20,552 nt of DNA, taken from assembly GCA_046723355.1 (NCBI GenBank), contig JBKOUJ010000106.1:1-20552 (forward strand), written 5' to 3'. Position 1 is the stretch's first letter; each line of letters opens with the position of its first letter. The notes below the pieces were generated by a model. The model made no database searches. It had not been told where the DNA came from and saw nothing but the letters and a program-made list of their open reading frames with translations. Shown piece after piece: positions 1 through 5,412 of this stretch. This DNA is from 13-2-20CM-68-14 sp046723355. Its GTDB lineage: Bacteria; Actinomycetota; Thermoleophilia; Gaiellales; Gaiellaceae. A program made the position numbers and the translations under genes.

Positions 1-318
1 GGCCGCCGGGACGAATTGGCCGCCCGCCAGCGAAGTCGTCGTGTCTCCATCGGCGAGGAGCCAACGATGTGTCGGCGTCGCCCAGATGGTCCGCTTGAAC
101 CTCGAGACGTTCCGGATCGTCAGCCGCCAGCCGCCGTACCTGTCGCGCTCCTCGAATGCCGGCGCAAGCTCGACCTTGACCAGCGGCTTCCGACGGAATC
201 GCTTCACGAGCGCCGGCTTGAAGCCGTCGTCCGTCAAGACGCGGCACGCCTGGTTCTCGAGGTCGGCAAAGCTACGGATTCCCTGGGACGTCATGAAGCG
301 CTCATCGGGCGCGAAGCA
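1..318 (-). other. Intein / Hint-domain N-terminal part inside the ferredoxin
   Basis: The putative first intein residue is Cys43 (codon 318-316), which takes the place of a native cluster-binding cysteine. Block A is visible as CFAPDERFMTSQGIRSFADL, with the C-x-x-x-D and T-x-x-G pattern usual for inteins. About 60 residues on, ATPTHRWLL carries the T-x-x-H of block B, followed by ADGD. The segment between has a beta-rich character (KPLVKVEL, WRLTIRNV). The expected end of an intein, a His-Asn pair followed by Cys+1 and GACEPVCP, is beyond the left edge. It therefore cannot be seen whether a homing endonuclease is present or whether the intein is complete. No coding-strand stop codon occurs in the visible part. 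Confidence 0.8.
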
Positions 319-444
319 GTCGATGCACTCCTCCGGGTCGATGATCAGGATCCGCTCGAACTCGTGGATGCAGTCGACTGGGCAGACGTCGACGCACGAG
401 AGGTCTTTGATGTCGATGCAGGGCTCGGCGATGATGTACGTCAT
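1..444 (-). CDS. 7Fe-type ferredoxin interrupted by an intein (partial, runs off left edge)
   Basis: The ATG is at 444 and 148 codons are open to the window edge. Residues 1-42 (MTYIIAEPCI...) match the N-terminal half of actinobacterial 3Fe-4S/4Fe-4S ferredoxins, with cysteines at 9, 17, 21, 25 and 40 in the expected spacing and the EECIDC motif at 38-43. In the family, Cys43 should be followed by GACEPVCP. Instead the reading continues with FAPDERFMTSQG and about 100 residues that do not look like ferredoxin but resemble the N-terminal splicing block of a Hint/intein domain. A T-x-x-H motif (TPTH) follows at 123-126. Ferredoxins of this kind carry electrons in the cytoplasm. A receiver-like gene ends 18 bases upstream, so the two are probably co-transcribed. 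The C-terminal splice junction and the rest of the ferredoxin lie outside the window. The ferredoxin identity is firm; the intein call is strong but incomplete. Confidence 0.85.
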   Translation of the reverse strand, partial: MTYIIAEPCIDIKDLSCVDVCPVDCIHEFERILIIDPEECIDCFAPDERFMTSQGIRSFADLENQACRVLTDDGFKPALVKRFRRKPLVKVELAPAFEERDRYGGWRLTIRNVSRFKRTIWATPTHRWLLADGDTTTSLAGGQFVPAA

Positions 445-462
445 CGGAGCCGGAAACTCTAC

Positions 463-768
463 TTAGGTCGTCAGCTCCTCGACGAGGTCCTTCGCGCGCT
501 CGGTCAGGGCCGATTTTGCGACCACCTGATCGAATCCGGCCTCGTGCGCTGCGCGTAGTCCGGAGGTGTCGGTGTGGTTCGTGAAGCCGAGAATCGGGAC
601 CTCGGGATAGTTGTCCGCGACCTCATCGGGGTCGATCCGGCCGATGTCCGCGATCACGAGATCGGGCGGATCGACGCTGTCGACCGTGATGAGGTGGTGG
701 CCCGGCAGAAGAACCTCGAGCTTCCCGCGAAAAAAGAGGTCGACCCCCGCGAGCAGGATCGTGGCCAC
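463..768 (-). CDS. Degenerate receiver-domain (CheY-like) protein, stand-alone
   Basis: The 101-residue product begins ATILLAGVDLFF and follows the alternating strand/helix pattern of a response-regulator receiver. The likely phospho-acceptor position is D41 in DLVIADIGR, a Thr lies at 63 (GFTNH) and a Lys at 85 (VVAKSAL). The acidic pair normally at the end of strand 1 is missing (LLAGVD instead of LLVDDD), so phosphorylation by the usual metal-dependent route is doubtful. GTG at 768 was chosen because a TACCCT hexamer ends seven bases before it and a longer frame (to 924) would run into the divergent Rieske gene. There is no output domain. The intein-bearing ferredoxin starts 18 bases after its stop, so a role linked to that ferredoxin is possible but unproven. 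Confidence 0.75.
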   Translation of the reverse strand: MATILLAGVDLFFRGKLEVLLPGHHLITVDSVDPPDLVIADIGRIDPDEVADNYPEVPILGFTNHTDTSGLRAAHEAGFDQVVAKSALTERAKDLVEELTT

Positions 769-774
769 GTGGCG

Positions 775-802
775 AGGGTAACACTCTCGATCCTTCTTCC
801 AA
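775..802 (-). promoter_or_regulatory. Promoter of the receiver-like gene
   Basis: On the minus strand a TTGGAA hexamer (802-797, four of six matches to TTGACA) is followed after 16 bases by TACCCT (780-775, fits TANNNT). Six bases later comes the GTG at 768. Transcription would start at or next to the start codon, giving a leaderless message. Confidence 0.45.
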
Positions 803-822
803 AGCGTTTGACACCGGGTTGT

Positions 823-828
823 TACGCT
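823..828 (+). promoter_or_regulatory. -10 hexamer of the Rieske gene
   Basis: TACGCT (TANNNT type) ends seven bases before GTG 836. No Shine-Dalgarno sequence precedes the gene, which again fits a leaderless start. No convincing -35 box is seen at the normal distance. Confidence 0.35.
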
Positions 829-835
829 CGTGGCG

Positions 836-1165
836 GTGTCTGAGGCCGAGTTCCGAAGCGTCGCCCGCGTGGAGGACATCCCGCGCGGGACGATCGCCGC
901 CTTGCAGGTCGACGGCGTGGACATCGCGGTCGCGAACGTGGGCGGCGACTTCTTCGTGATCCAGGGTCATTGCCTGCATCTGCAGGGGCCGCTCGGGGAA
1001 GGCCACCTCGAGGGCGCGGTGTTGAGCTGCCCATGGCACGGCTGGCAGTACGACGTTCGAACAGGCGAGAACGAGTTCGACCGAGCCATCCAGCTGAAGA
1101 CCTATGAGGTGACAGTCGAGGACGGCGAGGTAAAGGTCGCCCTCGCAAGCGAGCGCCTCAGCTGA
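836..1165 (+). CDS. Rieske [2Fe-2S] ferredoxin
   Basis: This small soluble Rieske protein has about 109 residues. Two cluster-binding boxes are complete: C46-L-H48 (GHCLHLQG) and C65-P-W-H68 (SCPWHGWQYD), at the spacing seen in NirD-like and dioxygenase-type Rieske ferredoxins. There is no signal peptide or membrane helix, so it should act in the cytoplasm as an electron carrier. No oxygenase or nitrite reductase partner lies nearby. GTG at 836 is preferred over GTG at 830 because a TACGCT hexamer ends seven bases upstream; the choice changes only two residues. Its TGA overlaps the apparent CTG start of the DUF309 gene. The family is certain; the partner enzyme is unknown. Confidence 0.9.
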   Translation: MSEAEFRSVARVEDIPRGTIAALQVDGVDIAVANVGGDFFVIQGHCLHLQGPLGEGHLEGAVLSCPWHGWQYDVRTGENEFDRAIQLKTYEVTVEDGEVKVALASERLS

Positions 1166-1494
1166 CCGACGACTCGCTCGCGAACGGGCTCGAATTGATC
1201 CGCGCGGGCGAGTTCTTCGCGGCACACGAGGAGCTGGAGGACGCGTGGCGGGCGGCTGAGCCGGCGGAGCGCGACTTTCTTCAGGGACTCGTCCACGTCG
1301 CCGTCGCCTGGTACCAGGCGGGCCGTGGCAACCGCGTCGGCTGCGAGCGCCAACTCGAGAAGGCGCAGCGGCGGCTCGGTCCGTACGCGCCCCAGCACCG
1401 TGGCATCGACGTAGCCGCGCTGCTCGAACAACTCCGGGCGGCAGCCGAGATGGTCGAGGCCGGCTCGCTCGAGCTCGAGCAGCCGTCTCTCTAG
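1162..1494 (+). CDS. DUF309 family protein, probable CTG start
   Basis: The 110-residue helical protein carries the DUF309 signature GEFFAAHEELEDAWR (H22, E23, E26, W29), followed by FLQGLVHVAVAWYQAG and a G-x-x-x-Q-L-x-K-A stretch. The function of this family is not established. The first ATG/GTG/TTG codon is TTG 1195, which would cut away most of the first conserved helix (SLANGLELI). Reading from CTG 1162 restores it and makes a CTGA overlap with the stop of the Rieske gene, a junction type seen repeatedly in this window. The two genes are probably translationally coupled. If CTG is not used, the start is 1195. Family call firm; start moderately sure. Confidence 0.8.
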   Translation: MTDDSLANGLELIRAGEFFAAHEELEDAWRAAEPAERDFLQGLVHVAVAWYQAGRGNRVGCERQLEKAQRRLGPYAPQHRGIDVAALLEQLRAAAEMVEAGSLELEQPSL

Positions 1495-1512
1495 TACACG
1501 CGCGCGCGCAAC

Positions 1513-1533
1513 CCCCACCCTTTATGGGTGGGG
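1513..1533. terminator. Strong GC hairpin after DUF309 (probable terminator)
   Basis: A perfect 8-bp stem (CCCCACCC / GGGTGGGG) with a five-base TTTAT loop lies 18 bases after the DUF309 stop. There is no T-run on either strand, so it is a hairpin-only terminator candidate or an mRNA 3' end stabiliser. Confidence 0.5.
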
Positions 1534-1670
1534 CTCAACCCTCCTCCCTCGTGCTTGACGATACGGCCGAAATCGCGCACGCGTGGGTGACGCGTCGGGC
1601 ACGAATGCGCAAATTCTCGCCGGCGCAGCGAGCGCGCCGCCCTCCAGCGGCCTCGGGCCGGGACAAACGC
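1534..1670. other. Gene-free stretch between hairpin and palindromic element
   Basis: No convincing protein is encoded on either strand; the open frames here are low-complexity Arg/Pro/Ala readings. A small inverted repeat is present at 1579-1595 (ACGCGT, five-base loop, ACGCGT), and TCGTGC at 1549 is mirrored by GCACGA at 1598. These could be part of a larger repeat together with the neighbouring palindrome, but this cannot be decided from one copy. Confidence 0.4.
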
Positions 1671-1837
1671 CTAGGAGGGTCCGGCGAAATAACGTCGATG
1701 CCGCCGGCGCACGCTGCTCGCCCCTGGCAGCGCCCTCGGTCGCGCCCATATCTACGGATATGGACGCTCCCTGCGTCCTCCCCAGGGAACGAGCATCGCA
1801 CGCCGGCGACGAGCGCCATTCCGCCGAACCCTCCTAG
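1671..1837. repeat. 167-base near-palindrome, MITE-like element
   Basis: The left end CTAGGAGGGTCCGGCG (1671-1686) and the right end CGCCGAACCCTCCTAG (1822-1837) are inverted copies with one mismatch in 16. The similarity continues inward with gaps (for example CGCCGGCG and TGCTCG on both arms) to the centre at 1754, where CCATATC and GATATGG flank a TACG loop. The whole unit could fold into one long hairpin. It contains no gene. Each end is bounded by CTAG, which could be part of the arms or a four-base target duplication. The right end covers the ccdA stop codon. A non-autonomous transposed element is the best explanation; an intergenic REP-type repeat is the alternative. Confidence 0.6.
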
Positions 1838-2544
1838 TGCAAGCCGACGGCTTCGAGCGTGCGGTTGAAACCGACGCTCAGCCACCAGATCCGGTCGAAG
1901 AAGAGCAGCAGCCCGACAGCGATGAGTAGCGCCCCGCTGACCGTCCGGATCGCGACGTAGTGGTCGCGGAGCCACCGAAACGGGCCCATCACGTGCGAGA
2001 ACGCGATCCCGGCGAGCACGAACGGAACCGCCAACCCCAGCGAGTACGCGAACAGGAGCACCGATCCCCTTAGCACGGTCGACGTCGATCCCGCCAGCAC
2101 GAGGATCGCCCCGAGCACCGGGCCCATGCACGGCGCCGCGCAGACCGCGAAGGCGGCCCCGAGCAGTGCACCCGAGCCTCGCCGTCGCGCCTCACCCACC
2201 AGGCCTGGCGCCACAAGCCGTTCAGGGAACGGCAGCAGCCCGATGAACGCGAGCCCGAACACGACCACGACGAAGCCCGCCACCGCCTGGACACGCGTCG
2301 AGTTCAGCGAGACCGAGTCGCCGACGAGCCCCGCCCCCGCCCCGAGCGCGACGAACAGCGCCGTGAACCCCGCCACGAACGGCAGGCTCCCGATCAACAC
2401 GCGGCGCGTCGTCCCAGGCTCGCCAAGCCGTCCCGCCTCCACCGCTGAGACGGCGGAGAGGTACCCAGGCACGAGCGGCAAGACGCACGGCGCCACGAAA
2501 GAGAGAACCCCGGCGAGAAAGGCCACCGGAACCTGCCCGGCCAA
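1834..2544 (-). CDS. ccdA: CcdA/DsbD-type cytochrome c biogenesis membrane protein
   Basis: The 236-residue integral membrane protein has six hydrophobic segments, as expected for CcdA, which passes reducing equivalents from cytoplasmic thioredoxin across the membrane to thioredoxin-like partners. The redox cysteines are C20 in SFVAPCVLPLVPG and C139 in CAAPCMGPVLG, each in the proline-flanked context of the family; C135 is an additional cysteine. The start is TTG 2544; no ATG or GTG lies between it and an upstream in-frame stop. It is the last gene of the operon with ccmH and the TlpA-like gene, 78 bases behind ccmH, and these are its natural partners. Its stop codon lies inside the right arm of the palindromic element, so the 3' end may have been set by that insertion. 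Confidence 0.92.
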   Translation of the reverse strand: MAGQVPVAFLAGVLSFVAPCVLPLVPGYLSAVSAVEAGRLGEPGTTRRVLIGSLPFVAGFTALFVALGAGAGLVGDSVSLNSTRVQAVAGFVVVVFGLAFIGLLPFPERLVAPGLVGEARRRGSGALLGAAFAVCAAPCMGPVLGAILVLAGSTSTVLRGSVLLFAYSLGLAVPFVLAGIAFSHVMGPFRWLRDHYVAIRTVSGALLIAVGLLLFFDRIWWLSVGFNRTLEAVGLH

Positions 2545-2555
2545 GCCTACGGCTC

Positions 2556-2571
2556 CCGGAATGACTTCCGG
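2556..2571 (-). other. Small hairpin in the ccmH-ccdA gap
   Basis: CCGGAA, TGAC loop, TTCCGG sits 12 bases before the ccdA TTG in the only real gap of this operon (2545-2622). It could affect ccdA translation or mRNA processing. The gap holds no other recognisable feature. Confidence 0.3.
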
Positions 2572-2622
2572 CTCGTCAGCACCGGGTCATTGAACCGTTT
2601 GCGCCGCGCACCACACGCGCCC

Positions 2623-3090
2623 TCACTCGAAACGAGACAGCGCTTCGTCGACCCTGCGCTCGAGCTCTGGATCCATCGGGCCTCGCCCGTTCGAGGACTG
2701 CATCGCCGGCACGTCGGGGTCTGCCCGCCCACGGCTCCACCCCCACGCCGCCACCCCGAGCACGGCCGCGGCGCCGAGCAGCCCGACGATCGGCAGAAGC
2801 CAGGCGAGCAGGTTGAAGCCGTGCTTGGGCGGAGAGGCGAGGATCGACTCGCCGTACTGCTGGACCAACAAGTTCTTGATCTGCGTCTTCGTCCACCCCG
2901 CACGGATCCGGATCTGGATCTCGCGCTCGATCTGCTTCGCGGCTGCGGAGTCGGACTGTGCCAGCGTCGTTCCGCAGACCGGGCACATCACCTCGTTCTC
3001 GAGCTCGTTCAACGTCGGATGCCGCTCGCTCGCCAGGGCCGCCGGCGCCAGCAGGAACGCACACGCGAAGGCAATCGCAAGCCGCGTCAT
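2623..3090 (-). CDS. ccmH: CcmH-type cytochrome c maturation protein
   Basis: The 155-residue protein starts with a signal peptide (residues 1-20, ending PAALA), followed by the CcmH domain with the redox motif MCPVCGTTL (C36, C39) and the helical Q-I-E-R-E-I-x-x-R-I-R-x-G region. A membrane helix spans roughly 93-115 and a short cytoplasmic tail ends DEALSRFE. In this family the CxxC reduces the CxxCH haem-binding site of apocytochrome c outside the membrane. ATG 3090 overlaps the stop of the upstream TlpA-like gene as ATGA. With ccdA downstream and the thioredoxin upstream, it forms a thiol-reduction relay. No CcmF/CcsA haem lyase gene is in the window. Confidence 0.92.
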   Translation of the reverse strand: MTRLAIAFACAFLLAPAALASERHPTLNELENEVMCPVCGTTLAQSDSAAAKQIEREIQIRIRAGWTKTQIKNLLVQQYGESILASPPKHGFNLLAWLLPIVGLLGAAAVLGVAAWGWSRGRADPDVPAMQSSNGRGPMDPELERRVDEALSRFE

Positions 3091-3626
3091 GCCGGTGACT
3101 CGGCCGCGAGCTTCTTCAGGAAGCGCGGCAGATCCTCCTCCACGTCCATCTTTCCGATCACCTTGCCGTCGCGGTCGATGAAGAAGATGCGCGGGATCGG
3201 GAGCCCGCCCCACGTGTTCAGCACCTTGCGGCCCTGCTCGCGCACGATCGTGTAGGTGAGGCCGTACTTGCTCACGTAGCGCTTGGCGTCGGAGCTGAAG
3301 TCGTCGGTGTTGACGCCGATGAAGTCGATCCTGCCTCGGTACCGGCGCGAATACCTCTCGAGCCGCTTCGACTCGTACGGGCACGCGTAGCACCAGGAGG
3401 CGAAGAAGTCGAGTACTCGCGGCCTCTTGATCGACGCGAGCTCGACATCGCCGTCGCCGTTCAGGCGCGGCAAGGTGAAGTTGGGGGCGTTCGGCCGCTT
3501 GCCCTGCGAGAGCTGCGCCGCGACGCCTCCGCCGGGGTCGTGAGTCAGCTTCCAGACGAGCAGGGCGAGGAGGCCCGCAACACCCGCCAGAGCGAGCGCC
3601 TGCAGGCCCAGTCGCATAGATCTCAT
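3087..3626 (-). CDS. TlpA/ResA-like membrane-anchored thioredoxin
   Basis: In this 179-residue protein an N-terminal membrane anchor (about 7-26) is followed by an AhpC/TSA-Redoxin type thioredoxin fold. The active site is FFASWCYACPYESKRLE with C79-Y-A-C82, and the cis-proline loop is GLPIPRIFFID. Proteins of this class (ResA, CcmG, TlpA) act outside the membrane, receive electrons from CcdA and keep apocytochrome c or CcmH reduced. ATG 3626 overlaps the L,D-transpeptidase stop as ATGA; an internal ATG at 3617 is possible. The position directly before ccmH supports a cytochrome c maturation role. Which of the named subfamilies it belongs to cannot be decided by eye. Confidence 0.9.
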   Translation of the reverse strand: MRSMRLGLQALALAGVAGLLALLVWKLTHDPGGGVAAQLSQGKRPNAPNFTLPRLNGDGDVELASIKRPRVLDFFASWCYACPYESKRLERYSRRYRGRIDFIGVNTDDFSSDAKRYVSKYGLTYTIVREQGRKVLNTWGGLPIPRIFFIDRDGKVIGKMDVEEDLPRFLKKLAAESPA

Positions 3627-4639
3627 GCCGAGACGATGAAGACGGTTGTGCCGATGTGGACGTGGCCGAAGAGCCACTCCGCATCCGGAATCCTCATCCG
3701 GATGCAGCCGTGCGAGGCCGAGTAGCCGATCGACGCTGCGTCGGGGGTGCCGTGAATGCCGACACCCGGAGCGCTCAGGCCCATCCAGCGGGTGCCGAGC
3801 GGGTTCCCGGGCCCGGGCGGCACGGGCCTCAGGCCGTGCGCCCAGGTCGAGCTCGGCGGGTACCACCACGGGTTTCTCCACTTGACCACGATCCGGAAAC
3901 GACCGAGCGGCGTCGGATAGCTGGCCTCGCCGGTCGCGACCGGGAAGACACGCCAGGGGCGCATCCCCTCGTAGAGGTGGAGCCGGTTCGAGCCGCGCCG
4001 GATCACGATCACCGCGCCGAAGTTCGTGCGCGTGAGGACCGGCTTGATCACCTTCTGGCGCAATCGCAACGGACCGCGCTTGTTCCCCAGCAGCGCGTTG
4101 ACGATGGCCGACTCGGCCCGGCCCCGATAGAGCTCGAGACCGGCGACCGGCTTTGCGATCCAAGGGCGCAGGTTCCGGAGATAGAGCTGGGCATCGACCG
4201 GTTTCGTGTCGAAACGCTTCGCGACCACGGCCACGTACTTGCGAACGCGGGTTCGGTTGACGGAGACGCCGAGCGGGATCGCGGTGCCGGGCGCGGCGCT
4301 TCGCGCGCGCGCGACGCCTTCGCCGATCCGCGCGGCGGCGCCGATCTGTCCGGGATGGGGCGCCAGTTCGTGATGCCTGACGACGATGAGAAGCGGTTCC
4401 GAGAACGCCTGGTCGACGGCCGTGTAGGCGGCATCCGGCGTCATCCCGCCGACCTCGACACCGCCGATCGTGACGCCGGCCGAGATGACAGGGACAGGCG
4501 CAGTCGTCGTGGTTGCGGTCGTGCTCGTCGTCGTCGCCAGGACGGACAGCGGCCCGGCGCCTGACGCCGCGGCGGCCGCGAGCAGGCCGCCGATCGCGAA
4601 CACCACCCCGAAAACTCCTGCGAACGCCGCACGTTTCAC
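3623..4639 (-). CDS. L,D-transpeptidase (YkuD) with peptidoglycan-binding domain
   Basis: This 338-residue exported protein forms 3-3 cross-links in peptidoglycan or attaches proteins to it. An N-terminal hydrophobic segment (5-25) and a Thr/Ser-rich linker (36-47) lead into a domain of about 130 residues resembling the YkuD-associated peptidoglycan-binding module (GVTIGGVEVGGMTPDAA). The YkuD domain fills about 207-338. Its catalytic signature is complete: H296-G-T, then S309-H310-G311-C312-I-R314, with C312 as nucleophile. GTG 4639 overlaps the stop of the phosphodiesterase gene (GTGA). It is followed by the TlpA-like thioredoxin. A longer upstream reading frame exists but lies inside the preceding gene. 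Confidence 0.93.
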   Translation of the reverse strand: MKRAAFAGVFGVVFAIGGLLAAAAASGAGPLSVLATTTSTTATTTTAPVPVISAGVTIGGVEVGGMTPDAAYTAVDQAFSEPLLIVVRHHELAPHPGQIGAAARIGEGVARARSAAPGTAIPLGVSVNRTRVRKYVAVVAKRFDTKPVDAQLYLRNLRPWIAKPVAGLELYRGRAESAIVNALLGNKRGPLRLRQKVIKPVLTRTNFGAVIVIRRGSNRLHLYEGMRPWRVFPVATGEASYPTPLGRFRIVVKWRNPWWYPPSSTWAHGLRPVPPGPGNPLGTRWMGLSAPGVGIHGTPDAASIGYSASHGCIRMRIPDAEWLFGHVHIGTTVFIVSA

Positions 4640-5412
4640 GCGCTGAATTGTAGGAACAGCCGGGGGTCGTCGCTGATCACGCCGTCGACGTCGAGCGCGA
4701 CGACGCGCTCGACCAGCGCCCGCTCGTTCACCGTCCAGGTCCAGACAGCGGCGCCGGCTTGGTGGCACCCCTCGACTGCTCCCGGCGAGAGCACGGCGTA
4801 GTGGAGCATCGCCACGCTCGCGCCGGTCGACCGCAGCCAGCGCGGCAGGCGCCGAGGCAACGCCCGCGCAAGCACGCCGACTGCTGTCGGGACGAGCGGC
4901 GCGAGCAGGCGGCGTCGGGCGAGGCCGCGACGGTCCTCCGGGTAGGTGAGCCCGACCGCGAGCTCCGGCTCCTCGGTGCGCAAGTCGCGGAGGGTCGGGG
5001 TCCAGTGCGAGCTCGCGACCGCCCTGTCGACGAGGCCGTGCCGGCGCAGCGCGGCGCTCACCTTGCGGCCGTGCCGAAGACATTTGACGTCGACGTGCAG
5101 GCCGGTGCCGTTCTCCGCGAAGAGCTCGAGCGCCTGCTCGAAGGTCGGCAGGTCAGGCGCAACCTCGCGGAGCTCCGCGAGCCGCAGCGGCCGGACGCTG
5201 CCGCCCGAGGCGCCGTGGCTCACCTCGAGGAGGTCGTCTGAATGCGCCAGCACCAGGGTGCCGTCGGCGAGGTCGAGCACGTCGAACTCGACAAAGTCGA
5301 CGCCGAGCTCGACGGCCCGCTGGAGGGATGCGAGCGTGTTCTCAGGCTCGAGTGCGGCCGCGCCGCGGTGTCCGATTCGGAGCACCCGCGGGTCGCGGCG
5401 GAGTCGCGTCAC
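4636..5412 (-). CDS. Glycerophosphodiester phosphodiesterase
   Basis: The 258-residue cytoplasmic enzyme of the GDPD family hydrolyses glycerophosphodiesters to sn-glycerol 3-phosphate and an alcohol. It shows RIGHRGAAALEPENT with the catalytic H15 and R16, the metal site E42-F-D44, the second catalytic H57 in LAHSDD, and the family's closing WTVN...DGVISDDP motif (about 228-252). Length is normal for the bacterial family. The usual EIK after the fourth strand reads VDVK here, a conservative change. GTG 5412 overlaps the SpoIIE-gene stop (GTGA), and the stop overlaps the next gene in the same way. The substrate cannot be told from sequence. Confidence 0.92.
   Translation of the reverse strand: MTRLRRDPRVLRIGHRGAAALEPENTLASLQRAVELGVDFVEFDVLDLADGTLVLAHSDDLLEVSHGASGGSVRPLRLAELREVAPDLPTFEQALELFAENGTGLHVDVKCLRHGRKVSAALRRHGLVDRAVASSHWTPTLRDLRTEEPELAVGLTYPEDRRGLARRRLLAPLVPTAVGVLARALPRRLPRWLRSTGASVAMLHYAVLSPGAVEGCHQAGAAVWTWTVNERALVERVVALDVDGVISDDPRLFLQFSA

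Noticed and set aside
16..558. Forward open frames over the left edge (16-558 and 41-466)
   Set aside because: They lie antisense to the ferredoxin and receiver-like genes, have no recognisable domain and show Arg/Ser/Asp-rich shadow composition.
808..813. Perfect TTGACA as -35 box of the Rieske gene
   Set aside because: Only nine bases separate it from TACGCT and no -10-like hexamer lies 16-18 bases downstream, so it is probably a chance match.
769..924. Longer N-terminus for the receiver-like protein (start at 924)
   Set aside because: The extension overlaps the Rieske gene antisense and does not look like receiver sequence; GTG 768 has a promoter at the correct distance.
1498..1510. Short CG-alternating run
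   Set aside because: Only about five repeats in a very GC-rich genome; no reason to see more than chance.
1524..1868. Forward frame of 114 codons beginning inside the terminal hairpin
   Set aside because: Its sequence is low-complexity Arg/Pro/Ala, runs through the palindromic element and into ccdA, and begins in the hairpin loop.
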